Below, in pieces: positions 50,883 to 64,000 of a stretch of DNA of 64,000 nt (positions within the stretch are counted from its first letter, which is position 1; every line of letters begins with the position of its first letter). The stretch is from Ancalomicrobiaceae bacterium S20 (GTDB lineage: Bacteria > Pseudomonadota > Alphaproteobacteria > Rhizobiales > Ancalomicrobiaceae). Under the pieces are notes generated by a model, which saw only the letters and a list, made by a program, of their open reading frames with translations, was not told the DNA's origin and made no database searches. The translations under genes and the position numbers were made by a program. Location: positions 2,388,716 through 2,452,715 of the forward strand of contig CP158568.1 in assembly GCA_040269895.1 (NCBI GenBank). The letters run 5' to 3'.

Positions 50883-52291
50883 CGGATCGCCTCCCGGATC
50901 GGGATCGGTTTGACCGGCGGATTGCCGCGCAGCCGGCCGACTGTCGCGACCTCGGCACCGCGCGCTGCCGCGAGCAGTTCCGCCGCCGCCTGGCCGCAGA
51001 CGCGGCCCTGGCAGCGACCCATGCCAATGCGCGACAGCGCCTTCAGCCGGTTCATCTCATGAGCGTCGCGCCCGGTGGCGGTCGAACGCAGCAGGCCGAC
51101 CGTGACACCCTCGCAGCGGCACACGATCTCGTCGTCCGATACCGCCGCGAGCAGGTGCGCCGGGAACGGATAGGCGCGTTCGAGCGCGGCCCGGAACCGC
51201 GCCTGCCGGGCGAGCCGGGCGTCGAGCCGGGCCACGCGCGCGGCATCGACCGGACGGCCCAGGTCCTGAAGCAGCGCCAGCGCGGCGCGTTCGCCCTGCA
51301 GCTCGGCCGCATCGGCGCCGCCGATGCCGGCACCGTCGCCGGCGACATAGACATCCGGCCGACTGGTGCGGCCGCTTTGATCGCGCTCCGGGATCCATTG
51401 GCGAGTCGTCGGCTCGAACCGCAGCTTCACGCCGGCGAGGTCGGCGAGCTGGCATTCGCTGCGCAGGCCGAACGAGGCGCCGACCGCGTCACAGGCGACC
51501 CGGTGTTCGCGACCCTTGGCATCCTGCCAGACGAGCGACGTCACCCTGCCCTCGCCTTCGACCCGGATCGCTCGCACGCCACTCACGATCCGCCGGCCGG
51601 CGAGCGCGTTCCGCGCCGTGTACCAGAGCCCCTTGGCGAGCGTCGCCGGCTCGTTCATGAGCCCCGGCAGCGCAGCGACCTTGGCGCCGAACGGCGTCAC
51701 GTCGAGCGCGGCGACCACGGTCGCGCCGGCCTTCAGATATTGATGCACGACCAGCGGCAACAACGGTCCGGCGCCGACCAGCGCGACGCGCCGGCCGATC
51801 GCGGCGCCCTGCGCCTTCAACGCGATCTGGGCCGCGCCGAGCGTAAAGACGCCCGGCAGCGTCCAGCCCGGAAATGGCAGCACGCGGTCCATCGCGCCGG
51901 TGGCGAGCACGAGGCGATCGAAGTCGAGCGTCTCGAAGCCGCGCGCGGTCTTCAGATCCAGCCGGTCGCCGCCGATGTTCCAGACCAGCGTCTCGGGGCG
52001 GTAGTCGATGCTTTCCCCGAGCGCCGGCACCAGCGCATGCAGCACACGCGCCTTCGGCGCCTCGAGGCCATAGAGCGCTTCGGCCGGCCGTTCGGCCCCC
52101 GGGGGCGGCTGGCGATAGATCTGGCCGCCGGGGCGCGCCGCCTCGTCGATCAGCACGGGGCGCAAGCCGGCGGCGGCGAGGGTTTCGACCGCGCGCAAGC
52201 CCGCCGGGCCGGCGCCGACCACGGCGATCACCGGATCGTCGCCGTTCCGCCCAGCCGGTAGACCATGCTCGCTATGGCCATGCGCGTTCAC
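50879..52291 (-). CDS. NAD(P)/FAD-dependent oxidoreductase with BFD-like [2Fe-2S] domain (HcnB/OoxA-like)
   Basis: A 470-residue subunit with dinucleotide motifs VAVVGAGPAGLRAVETLAAAG and VALVGAGPLL, the VYVAGDGAGIGGADAA motif, and a C-terminal Cys-rich domain with C-R-C (IVCRCEGVT) and C-x4-C (GRCQGRVCG) that binds a [2Fe-2S] cluster in the family. It forms the A/alpha subunit of HcnB/opine-oxidase-type complexes. Start is GTG at 52291, in a GTGA overlap with the ferredoxin gene stop; upstream starts in frame would lie inside that gene. Confidence 0.9.
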   Translation of the reverse strand: MNAHGHSEHGLPAGRNGDDPVIAVVGAGPAGLRAVETLAAAGLRPVLIDEAARPGGQIYRQPPPGAERPAEALYGLEAPKARVLHALVPALGESIDYRPETLVWNIGGDRLDLKTARGFETLDFDRLVLATGAMDRVLPFPGWTLPGVFTLGAAQIALKAQGAAIGRRVALVGAGPLLPLVVHQYLKAGATVVAALDVTPFGAKVAALPGLMNEPATLAKGLWYTARNALAGRRIVSGVRAIRVEGEGRVTSLVWQDAKGREHRVACDAVGASFGLRSECQLADLAGVKLRFEPTTRQWIPERDQSGRTSRPDVYVAGDGAGIGGADAAELQGERAALALLQDLGRPVDAARVARLDARLARQARFRAALERAYPFPAHLLAAVSDDEIVCRCEGVTVGLLRSTATGRDAHEMNRLKALSRIGMGRCQGRVCGQAAAELLAAARGAEVATVGRLRGNPPVKPIPIREAIR

Positions 52292-52611
52292 GGGCGGCCT
52301 CCCGCGGTCTTCGCGGTCACCACCGCCATGCCCGGCTCGACCAGCACCGTGCAAGCGCGCAGGCGCCGGCCGTCGGCGAGGTCGACCCAGCAATCCTGGC
52401 AACCGCCCATCAGGCAGAAGCCGGCGCGCATCGCGTCGCCGAACTCGAAGCGCCGCACGGCGCCGCGGTTGACCAGGATGGCGGTGATCAGCAGGTCGCC
52501 GGCGCGCGCCGTCACCGGCTCGCCATCGATCGTGAAGGCGATCGGCGCGGCATCGGCGCGCGCGAGACGGCTGAATTGCGAGGCGGAGAGATCGGACGGC
52601 AGATCGGTCAC
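52288..52611 (-). CDS. Small [2Fe-2S] ferredoxin-like subunit (HcnA-like)
   Basis: A 107-residue protein with a plant-type ferredoxin fold: IAFTIDGEPVTARAGDLLITAIL, then the cluster ligands in GFCLMGGCQDCWV and the distant RACTVLVEPG. This is the HcnA/SoxA-type small subunit. I choose GTG at 52611, which overlaps the SDR stop as GTGA, the same coupling seen at the next two junctions; TTG at 52632 is possible but would add 7 residues. Confidence 0.88.
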   Translation of the reverse strand: MTDLPSDLSASQFSRLARADAAPIAFTIDGEPVTARAGDLLITAILVNRGAVRRFEFGDAMRAGFCLMGGCQDCWVDLADGRRLRACTVLVEPGMAVVTAKTAGGRP

Positions 52612-53318
52612 AGCATATGCTCGTAGCGGCAATTGACGAGGAGTTCCGCGATCGCGGCGGTGTTGGGCAGGTCGACGACGGTGCCGACCAGACGGGCGAG
52701 GTCTTCCGGCCGCGTCATCGCCTCAGGGGCGATGTCGGGCACGCCGGCGGTCAGGTCGGTCGCGACATAGCCGGGGCAGAGCGCGGTGGCGCGGATGCCG
52801 TGCTCCCAGCCGAGCCGGCGCACGGCATGGGTCAGCGCGACCAGCGCGTGCTTGGCCATCTGGTAGCCGGCGTTGAGGCCCATGACGCGCTTGCCGGACA
52901 GCGAGGCGACGTTGACGACACGGCCCGCGCCGCTCGCCTTCAGCGCCGGCAGCGCGGCGCGAATGAGCAGGAACGGCGCCTTGACGTCGATCGCGAACAG
53001 CCGGTCCAGTTCCTCGACCGCGCCGTCCTCCAGACCGACGAAGGGCGCGATGCCGGCATTGTTGACCAGAACGTCGATGCGGCCGAAGCGGGCGAGCGTC
53101 GCGGCGACCCAGGCCTCGGCGGCGGCGGGATCGGCGGCATCGTAAGGCGCGACGAGCAGGTCGTCGGCGTCCGGGCCGAACACGGCGGCGGCAGCCTCGG
53201 GACGGCGGACGCCGAGCGACAAGGCATAGCCCCGGTCGCGCAGCTCGCGGGCAATGGCCGCGCCGATGCCGCGCGTCGCCCCCGACACCATCGCCACCCT
53301 GCGCTCACCGGCCATCAC
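52608..53318 (-). CDS. Short-chain dehydrogenase/reductase
   Basis: A 236-residue SDR with the cofactor motif VSGATRGIGAAIA (TGxxxGxG as SGATRGIG), NNAG (LVNNAGIAP) and the catalytic Ser and Y-x-x-x-K (VASLSGKR, then YQMAKHALV). Lacks the usual Thr of the first motif, replaced by Ser. First gene of the oxidase operon, divergent from the IclR gene. It may reduce or oxidise a hydroxy or keto product of the same pathway; the substrate is unknown. Confidence 0.92.
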   Translation of the reverse strand: MMAGERRVAMVSGATRGIGAAIARELRDRGYALSLGVRRPEAAAAVFGPDADDLLVAPYDAADPAAAEAWVAATLARFGRIDVLVNNAGIAPFVGLEDGAVEELDRLFAIDVKAPFLLIRAALPALKASGAGRVVNVASLSGKRVMGLNAGYQMAKHALVALTHAVRRLGWEHGIRATALCPGYVATDLTAGVPDIAPEAMTRPEDLARLVGTVVDLPNTAAIAELLVNCRYEHML

Positions 53319-53393
53319 GCCCGCTCCGCTTCATGCCGCACCCCTTCATGACGGGGAGATGACCGCATTCGCCGACGCCGGAGTCAACAGCCA

Positions 53394-53410
53394 CTTTCGC
53401 CATGCGAAAG
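53394..53410. promoter_or_regulatory. Perfect inverted repeat CTTTCGC-CAT-GCGAAAG
   Basis: Seven-base arms at 53394-53400 and 53404-53410 with a 3-base spacer, in the spacer between the SDR and IclR genes. Candidate operator for the divergent IclR regulator. Confidence 0.55.
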
Positions 53411-53421
53411 AAAGTTGCCTC

Positions 53422-53442
53422 AAATTTCGATATACGATATTT
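53422..53442. promoter_or_regulatory. 21-base imperfect palindrome, candidate IclR operator
   Basis: AAATTTCG at 53422-53429 is mirrored by CGATATTT at 53435-53442 around five bases (one mismatch in each arm). Its AT-rich arms and CG steps resemble palindromic IclR sites. It lies 38 bases before the IclR start and about 105 before the SDR start, so it could control both. Confidence 0.55.
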
Positions 53443-53479
53443 GCCCAAAGTGCGATCAGACCGAATTCCGGATGAAGAA

Positions 53480-54319
53480 ATGAGCAAGGACGCTGCTACG
53501 AGCCAGTCCGCAGCCGCAACGAGCCTGCAACGCGGTCTGCGCGTGCTGCGCTGTCTCGGCGGCGCGCCGGCCGAGGGCATGCGGCTCTCCGACCTCGCCA
53601 ATGCGGCCGGCGAGACCGAGGCGACGACGCATCGGCTACTGAAGTCGCTGGTCGCCGAGGGTTTCGCGGAACGGACGCGCGACCGGCGCTACCGGGTCGG
53701 GCTCGACTTCTTCACGCTGGCAGCGACGGCGGAAAACACCAACAATCTGCGCGACATCTGCCGGCCGGCCCTGATCCGTCTCTCGGCGACCCTCAACGAC
53801 ACGGTGTTCCTGCTCGTGCGCAGCGGCTTTCACGCGGTCTGCCTCGACCGCGCCGATGGCCCGTTCCCGATCCGCAGCTTCACCGGCGACATCGGCGGGC
53901 GCATCCCGCTCGGGATCGGCCAGGGTTCGACCGTCATTCTCGCGCTCCTGCCCGAGGACGAGCGCGAGGAGGTGATCCGGTTCAACCTGCCGCGGCTCAT
54001 CGACATGGGGCCGATCGACGAGGTCTTCCTGCGGACCGAGATCGAGAAGGTGCTGACGCACGGCTACTCGGCATCCGAGACCGGCATCCTGCCGGGCATG
54101 ACCGGCGTCGCGGTGCCGATCTTCGACACCAACGGCCATGTCGTCGCCGCGCTGTCTATCGGCACGCTGTCGGAGCGCCTGACGCCGGCGCGGCGGGACA
54201 AGGTGGTCGAACTGCTGCGCAAGGAGGCCGAGGCGATCGGGCGGCGCGTCTCGCCGTTCGATCGCGCGCTGCGCCATCCGGCACGCTGGCTCGGCGGCGT
54301 GCGCGCGCCGGGCGGGTGA
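53480..54319 (+). CDS. IclR-family transcriptional regulator
   Basis: A 279-residue regulator starting MSKDAATSQSA. The winged helix lies at about residues 16-75 (SLQRGLRVLRCLGG, then MRLSDLANAAGETEATTHRLLKSLVAEGF), the effector domain follows (TVFLLVRSGFHAVCLDRADG, RIPLGIGQGSTVILA, and GYSASETGILPGMTGVAVPIF). ATG at 53480 is preceded by GAAGAA; an upstream in-frame start at 53402 would add 26 residues overlapping the putative operators. It is divergent from the SDR/oxidase operon, its most probable target. Confidence 0.92.
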   Translation: MSKDAATSQSAAATSLQRGLRVLRCLGGAPAEGMRLSDLANAAGETEATTHRLLKSLVAEGFAERTRDRRYRVGLDFFTLAATAENTNNLRDICRPALIRLSATLNDTVFLLVRSGFHAVCLDRADGPFPIRSFTGDIGGRIPLGIGQGSTVILALLPEDEREEVIRFNLPRLIDMGPIDEVFLRTEIEKVLTHGYSASETGILPGMTGVAVPIFDTNGHVVAALSIGTLSERLTPARRDKVVELLRKEAEAIGRRVSPFDRALRHPARWLGGVRAPGG

Positions 54320-54341
54320 CAGGCTGCCTGCGGACACAAAA

Positions 54342-54364
54342 AAGACGGCCCCGTTCGGGGGCCG
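54342..54364 (-). terminator. Intrinsic terminator of the sugar ABC operon
   Basis: GACGGCCCC (54342-54350) pairs with GGGGCCGTC (54356-54364). On the minus strand the stem is followed directly by six T (complement of A at 54336-54341), a textbook intrinsic terminator for the permease gene ending at 54415. On the plus strand it may also stop iclR transcription, although its U-tract is short. Confidence 0.85.
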
Positions 54365-54414
54365 TCCAGTTTCGCGCGGGTCGGCGACGCCGCCTTGGGA
54401 GCATGATGGACCCG

Positions 54415-55416
54415 TCAGCGGCTCTTGCGCCGGCGGAGTTGGTCGAAATAGACGATCACGATGATCAGGCCACCGGTGATGATGTACTGCCAGAACGAGT
54501 TCACGTTCAGCAGGTTGGCGCCGTTGCGAATGGTCGCCAGGATGAAGGCGCCGAGCAGCGGGCCCCAGATCGTGCCGACCGCGCCGAACAGCGAGGTGCC
54601 GCCGATCACCGAGGAGGCGATCGCCTGCAGTTCCCAGCCGTTGGCCTGGGTGGCATTGCCGGTGCCGGTGCGCGAGGCGAGCATCACCCCGACGATCGCC
54701 GCGCAGAGCGCCGACAGGATATAGGCCTGATAGATCACGCGATTGACGTTGACGCCCGACAGCCGCGCGGCCTCGGCGTTCGATCCGACCGCGAACAGGT
54801 AGCGGCCGTACTTGCTCATGTGCAGGTAGATGAAGCCCGGCACCGCGACCAGCACGACGATCCAGAACAGGTTCGGCACGCCGAGGAAATCGCCGCGCGA
54901 GAAGGTCGTGAACACGTCGTGGGTGATGTTGATGGTCGAACCGTTGGTGATCAGGAGCCCCGCGCCCTGCAGCGCGGTCAGCGTCGCCAGCGTGACGATG
55001 AAGGGCGGCAGGCCCATCCTCACGATGCCGAAGGCATGGAACGCGCCGATCAGGCCGCCGACGCCGAGCGTCAGGAGGATCGAGAGCCAGATCGGCACCT
55101 CGTTCTCGATCAAGAGCGCGCAGATCACGGTCGCGAAGCCGACGATCGAGCCGACCGACAGGTCGATGCCCGCGGTGATGATCACGAAGGTCTGGCCGAC
55201 CGCGAGGATCGCGATCATCGCGCCCTGGCGGGCGAGGTTCGACAGGTTGTTCGGCGTCGCGAAGGTGTTGGTCGCGATCGCCAGCGCCACGAACATCGCG
55301 ACCAGCACCAGCACCAGCGACAGGCCGAGCAGGTTGTGGAAGCCGAGCCCGCGCTTCGCGCCGATCCGGACCGGACCGCCGTCCCCCGCCTTGGGGCTCG
55401 TGGCTTGTGCGCTCAT
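54415..55416 (-). CDS. Sugar ABC transporter permease, RbsC-type
   Basis: A 333-residue permease with about eight to ten helices and the BPD_transp_2 blocks: FVIITAGIDLSVGSIVGF, IVTLATLTALQGAGLLITNG, YLFAVGSNAEAARLSGVNVNRV and IGGTSLFGAVGTIWGPLLGAFIL. Only one permease gene is present, so the pore is a homodimer. Last gene of the operon. Confidence 0.95.
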   Translation of the reverse strand: MSAQATSPKAGDGGPVRIGAKRGLGFHNLLGLSLVLVLVAMFVALAIATNTFATPNNLSNLARQGAMIAILAVGQTFVIITAGIDLSVGSIVGFATVICALLIENEVPIWLSILLTLGVGGLIGAFHAFGIVRMGLPPFIVTLATLTALQGAGLLITNGSTINITHDVFTTFSRGDFLGVPNLFWIVVLVAVPGFIYLHMSKYGRYLFAVGSNAEAARLSGVNVNRVIYQAYILSALCAAIVGVMLASRTGTGNATQANGWELQAIASSVIGGTSLFGAVGTIWGPLLGAFILATIRNGANLLNVNSFWQYIITGGLIIVIVYFDQLRRRKSR

Positions 55417-55471
55417 CGGGCAGATCTCCTCATCAGTCTTTCATCGCGGGGTCGGCGTCTTGCGGCGGACG

Positions 55472-56998
<1,527 letters not shown>

Positions 56999-57119
56999 TG
57001 TGGTCCGCTCCTCGGGGCCCGTTTGGGCCGCATATCGGCTTCGGCGCCGGCCTGTCGGCAACCGGACGAGCGGCCGGCGGTGCTCGACCGCCGGCCGTCG
57101 GGATCGCAGGCTCAGGCGA

Positions 57120-58118
57120 TCACTTCACCTTCGGATTCAAGAGCTCCTGCGACCGGGCGTCCTTCATGTTCGCGGTCGTGATCAGGTTGGCGCCGGTATC
57201 GACGAAGGGGGCGACCTTCTCGCCCTTGGAGGCGGCATAGGCGGTCTTGACGCCGTCATAGCCCATGCGGAACGGATCCTGGACCACGAGGGCCGAGATC
57301 ACGCCGTCGCCGAGGAACTTCACCAGCTTGTCGTCGCTGTCGAAGCCGACCAGCTTGACCTTGTCCTGCGCCTTGTTCTCGGCCACGGCCTGACCGGCGC
57401 CCTGCGCCTGGATCAGGTTCGAGGCGAAGATGCCGCGCAGGTTCGGGAAGGCGGTCAGAAGGTCGGTGGTGATGTTCAGGCCACCGTTGGCCGTGCCGTC
57501 GGAGACCTTGTCGGCGACGAGCTTGAGGCCCGGATACTTGGCCGCGAGCTGCTCCTTGAAGCCCTTGGCGCGCTCGTCGAGCGAGCCGACACCCGGAAGG
57601 TGGGTGATCAGGGCGACTTCGCCCTCGGCCTTGCCGTACTTGGCGGTGATCGCCGCGGCGAGACCGTCGGCGGCGATGCGGCCGCCCTGGACGTTGTCGG
57701 TGGTCAGGAACGAGGTGAAGGCCTTGGAATCCGCGGCGCTATCGATGCCGATGATCTTGACCGACTTGGCGGCCTCGTCGATCGGCTTGCCGAGCGCGGC
57801 GCGCTGGGTCGGCGAGATCACGATCGCGGCCGGCTTGCCGGCGACGGCGTTCTCGAGGATCGAGATCTGGCCGTTGATGTCGGCCTCGGACTGCGCGCCG
57901 AGTTCCGGCACGTTGACGCCGAGTTCCTTGCCGGCCTTGCGGGCGCCGGCCAGCACGATCTGCCAATAGAAGGACGTGGTGTCCTTGACGATGATCGGGA
58001 TCGTCTCGCCGGCGGCGCGCGCCGGGACGGTGGTGCCGAGACCGGCGACGGCGAGCACGGCCGCGCCCGCCAGAAGGCCGACACTGCGCCGGGTGAACGT
58101 CTCTTTTCCGAGCTTCAT
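57120..58118 (-). CDS. Sugar ABC transporter substrate-binding protein (Peripla_BP_4)
   Basis: A 332-residue periplasmic binding protein. The N-terminus MKLGKETFTRRSVGLLAG has a twin-arginine (Arg10-Arg11), so export is probably through Tat, with cleavage after ARA. The mature protein is of the ribose/galactose type: VKDTTSFYWQIVLAGARKAGKELGV, ISPTQRAALGKPI, FLTTDNVQGGRIAADGLA, IFASNLIQAQGA, VGFDSDDKLVKFL and ALVVQDPFRMGYDGV. GGGAAGGAAG precedes the ATG. First gene of the operon; the sugar is not identified. Confidence 0.94.
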   Translation of the reverse strand: MKLGKETFTRRSVGLLAGAAVLAVAGLGTTVPARAAGETIPIIVKDTTSFYWQIVLAGARKAGKELGVNVPELGAQSEADINGQISILENAVAGKPAAIVISPTQRAALGKPIDEAAKSVKIIGIDSAADSKAFTSFLTTDNVQGGRIAADGLAAAITAKYGKAEGEVALITHLPGVGSLDERAKGFKEQLAAKYPGLKLVADKVSDGTANGGLNITTDLLTAFPNLRGIFASNLIQAQGAGQAVAENKAQDKVKLVGFDSDDKLVKFLGDGVISALVVQDPFRMGYDGVKTAYAASKGEKVAPFVDTGANLITTANMKDARSQELLNPKVK

Positions 58119-59036
58119 GAGTGCTTCCTTCCCTTTTGACCGGCGTCGTTCTTGTGGGTCTCGTTCCGAGGCGGTCCGCGCCGACGACCGTCCGGATGGA
58201 TGCCGCCGGCCCCGCTCGGGGGTCGCGACGGCGAGAATGCATCGAGATGAAGGGGATCGGATCGCGCGGCTCACGGCGACGGCCGATGCTCGGCATCGGC
58301 TGCGTTCTGGTCCACTCACCGCACCGGCTTCGCGCCGGCTCGGCATGCCCGCAATCCATCGCCAGCGCCGGCCCGGACCTCTACCGTCCTGCCAGTCGCT
58401 CGCATGCGTCTGCCACGCAGACGCCACAGCGGCCTCCCTTCCGCCTCACGGCACGGCGGTCGTTCGTCGACCGTCCCATTCGCCGTCCGTCGCTTGCCGC
58501 GACGGCTGAAAAAAGAGCGTACTTTCCATTCCGCGTCAATTCAGAATTTTTATTCCTTTTTGACGCCGGCAAGCGTGCAAGGCGGTCGTCTCGCCACCGC
58601 GGAACCCCGCCTGCATACTTACATGCTAGCATTCTCATTCAAGAACGCTGCCGATGCAAGCCCCCGGACGCCCGCGCGGGACATGCGATTTTGGGCGAGA
58701 GCGATATCGAAATCGATATGCCCACACAGACCGACAGGGGTGGAAGGCCGACAAGAGGGCGAGGAGAGCGGCAGGTACGGCACCTCTTTTTTCTCAATCG
58801 GGGCCAACTTTCGGATGAACGTTGCCGATCACAGCGCTTCATCCGGATCGAAACGGTGGATTTTTCTGCCTATCCAATGCAGATGTTGTCTTGCAGAGCG
58901 CCCGGATCGTCTCGCTGCCATGCCTCAGCGGGCATCGGCCATTCGCGAAAGACGTTTGTGCGCGCGCGTTCGCGGGACTAGAGCAATCGGCCTCCCGGAC
59001 GCGGCAGCAGGCCGCCGTGAATACGAGTATCCCCCG
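58119..59036. promoter_or_regulatory. Long divergent intergenic region (918 bases)
   Basis: Contains the promoters of the sugar ABC operon (minus) and of the MHS transporter (plus). An AT-rich patch at about 58505-58565 may hold the ABC promoter. Structures seen are a hairpin with arms GCGTCTG and CAGACGC at 58406-58424 and the palindrome at 58704-58719. No convincing protein gene was seen: open frames here lack both host-like composition bias and recognisable motifs. A small RNA is possible but not supported. Confidence 0.45.
58704..58719. promoter_or_regulatory. Palindrome ATATCGA-AA-TCGATAT
   Basis: A perfect 7-bp inverted repeat with a 2-base centre, in the divergent region between the sugar ABC operon and the MHS transporter. 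Symmetry and size suit a LacI- or similar dimeric regulator; the regulator is not in the window. Confidence 0.45.
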
Positions 59037-60350
59037 ATGACCTCCTCCAGCAATTCGATGCCGCCGGTCAATTCCGCGCGGCGCGTGCTGTCGGCGAGCC
59101 TGATCGGCACCACGATCGAGTTCTTCGACTTCTACATCTACGCCACAGCTTCAGTGATCGTGTTCCCGAAGCTGTTCTTCCCGGCCTCCGATCCAACCTC
59201 GGCGGTGCTGCAGTCCTTCGCAACCTTCTCGATCGCCTTCTTCGCACGCCCGCTCGGCGCCGCGCTGTTCGGCCACTTCGGCGACCGCGTCGGCCGCAAG
59301 GCGACGCTGGTCGCGGCGCTGATGACCATGGGCCTGTCGACGATCCTGATCGGCCTCCTGCCGACCTACGCCTCCGTCGGCGTGCTGGCGCCGATCCTGC
59401 TCGCGGCCTGCCGCTTCGGCCAGGGCCTCGGCCTCGGCGGCGAATGGGGTGGCGCGGTGCTGCTCGCGACCGAGAACGCCCCGCCCGGCAAGCGGGCCTG
59501 GTACGGCATGTTCCCGCAGCTCGGCGCGCCGATCGGCTTCATCTGCTCGAACGGCGGCTTCCTCCTGATGGCGGCGCTGCTGACCGACCAGCAGTTCCTC
59601 GCCTGGGGCTGGCGCATCCCGTTCATCGCTTCCTCGCTCTTGGTGATCGTCGGCCTGTGGGTGCGGCTGAAACTAACCGAGACGCCGGACTTCCAGCGCG
59701 CCGTCGCGCGCCAGGAGCGGGTCGAGGTGCCGATCGGCAAGGTGTTCGCCGAGCACAAGGCGCTGCTGGCGCTCGGCACGCTCGGCGCGACCGCGACCTT
59801 CGTGCTGTTCTATCTGATGACGGTGTTCGCACTGAACTGGGGCACCACGGCGCTGCACTACACCAAGTCGGAGTTCCTGCCCCTGCAGCTCGTCGGCGTG
59901 GTGTTCTTCGGCCTGACCATCCCGCTGTCGGCCATCGTCGCGGACCGGATCGGCTATGTGCGCACGCTGATCCTGACCACGGCCGGCATCGTCGTGTTCG
60001 GCCTCGCGCTCGGCGCCATCTTCGGCGCCGGAACGACGACCGGCGTGCTCGCCTTCCTCGTCATCGGCTTCGCGCTGATGGGCTTCACCTACGGCCCGCT
60101 CGGCACGGCGCTCGCCGAGCCGTTCCCGACCGCGGTGCGCTACACCGGCGCTTCGCTCGCCTTCAACCTCGCCGGCATCCTGGGTGCCTCGCTCGCGCCC
60201 TACATCGCCACGACGCTCGCCACGAGCTACGGCCTCGCGGCTGTCGGCTGGTATCTGGCCGGCGCCGCGGCACTGACATTGCTGGCGCTGCTGGCGATGA
60301 ACCGCGGCGACGACCGCGCCGCCACTTTCGTGCCGGACGAGGTCGTCTGA
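59037..60350 (+). CDS. MHS-family MFS transporter (ProP/ShiA/KgtP type)
   Basis: A 437-residue symporter with 12 membrane helices. Family motifs: IGTTIEFFDFYIYATASVIVFPKLFF in helix 1, the GHFGDRVGRKATL loop after helix 2, and GLGLGGEWGGAVLLATENAPPGKRAWYGMFPQLGAPIGF in helices 4-5, diagnostic of MHS carriers. Substrates in this group include alpha-ketoglutarate, shikimate, betaine/proline and citrate; not determined here. The ATG at 59037 has no strong ribosome site. A good terminator follows. Confidence 0.92.
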   Translation: MTSSSNSMPPVNSARRVLSASLIGTTIEFFDFYIYATASVIVFPKLFFPASDPTSAVLQSFATFSIAFFARPLGAALFGHFGDRVGRKATLVAALMTMGLSTILIGLLPTYASVGVLAPILLAACRFGQGLGLGGEWGGAVLLATENAPPGKRAWYGMFPQLGAPIGFICSNGGFLLMAALLTDQQFLAWGWRIPFIASSLLVIVGLWVRLKLTETPDFQRAVARQERVEVPIGKVFAEHKALLALGTLGATATFVLFYLMTVFALNWGTTALHYTKSEFLPLQLVGVVFFGLTIPLSAIVADRIGYVRTLILTTAGIVVFGLALGAIFGAGTTTGVLAFLVIGFALMGFTYGPLGTALAEPFPTAVRYTGASLAFNLAGILGASLAPYIATTLATSYGLAAVGWYLAGAAALTLLALLAMNRGDDRAATFVPDEVV

Positions 60351-60382
60351 GCCAAAGGTGCCGCATCGAAACGCGCCTGCCC

Positions 60383-60421
60383 GAGCCGCCGTCCGAGACC
60401 GGACGGCGGCTCTTCTTTTTT
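60383..60421 (+). terminator. Intrinsic terminator of the MHS transporter gene
   Basis: GAGCCGCCGTCC (60383-60394) pairs perfectly with GGACGGCGGCTC (60401-60412) around a 6-base loop and is followed by TTCTTTTTT (60413-60421). Located 33 bases past the stop codon. Confidence 0.93.
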
Positions 60422-60644
60422 GCCCTGGCCGAACTGATATCTTTGTCGATCTTCACTTTTCCCTGGAACCAACCGGCCACCCCGGCGTTGAAACGCGAAC
60501 ATTCTGCAGGGGGGCAGGAATGGGAACGGGTGGAATCCACGTCGACGGCGGCACGCGACGGCGCGCGCGTCGGTGTTTTCGCGTTTCAAGGCCCCTGGTC
60601 TCGCCTCGCGTCTCATGGATGAACGGTCGCGAGGTCGGCGGCCG

Positions 60645-64000
<3,356 letters not shown>

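Overview
The window is a dense, very G+C-rich stretch of bacterial chromosome. Its gene content and synteny (der-bamB-yfgM-like block, guaB/guaA neighbourhood, NnrU, MAPEG, RsmB, a Ppx protein with a basic N-terminal extension, hut genes of the HutF/HutG type, MHS and BrkB proteins) suggest an alphaproteobacterium, most likely of the Hyphomicrobiales (Rhizobiales). I cannot name the genus. No rRNA, tRNA, CRISPR array, IS element or prophage was recognised.

Layout. 1-5368: housekeeping genes on the minus strand (der partial, bamB, a YfgM-like TPR protein, nnrU, a frameshifted ArsC/YffB-like gene, a GST). 5557-6324: one conspicuously AT-rich orphan gene with a C-terminal membrane segment, the best candidate for recent transfer. 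6439-10464: GNAT, LysR, MFS exporter (frameshifted), aldo/keto reductase. 10745-20529: guaA, a GT39-type membrane glycosyltransferase, the guaB-MAPEG-rsmB operon, BrkB, a VapBC pair and rlmE. 20543-31825: ppx/gppA with a long disordered leader, then a five-gene phospho-signalling cassette: PP2C phosphatase, a 1305-residue transmembrane Ser/Thr kinase with periplasmic PAN/apple, Sel1 and peptidoglycan-binding-like modules, an FHA protein with repeated Thr motifs, a VWA-TM-FHA protein and an FHA-Cys4 protein. 32271-35537: a deleted chemoreceptor remnant and a secreted GH3 glycosidase. 35601-43844: complete histidine utilisation (hutF / hutI-H-G-U-D / hutC) with a HutC-type operator over the hutI -10 element. 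44056-53318: a peptide/opine-type ABC transporter plus an SDR-HcnA-HcnB-HcnC-like oxidase operon, divergent from an IclR regulator. 54415-58118: a ribose-type sugar ABC importer. 59037-60350: an MHS-family transporter. 60645-64000: a hybrid histidine kinase running off the end.

How the parts work together. Most genes form short operons with 4-base stop/start overlaps. The kinase cassette resembles the threonine-phosphorylation pathway that accompanies some type VI secretion systems, but no secretion genes are in the window, and the kinase ectodomain suggests it reads the cell wall or an extracellular ligand. The hut, oxidase/ABC and sugar ABC blocks point to a nutritional generalist living on amino acids, opine-like compounds and sugars.

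Quality warning. Six otherwise intact genes contain in total seven frameshifts. Six of the seven shifts are repaired by adding one base to a short homopolymer. This pattern looks more like undercalled homopolymers than real pseudogenes, and those genes should be read as probably functional.
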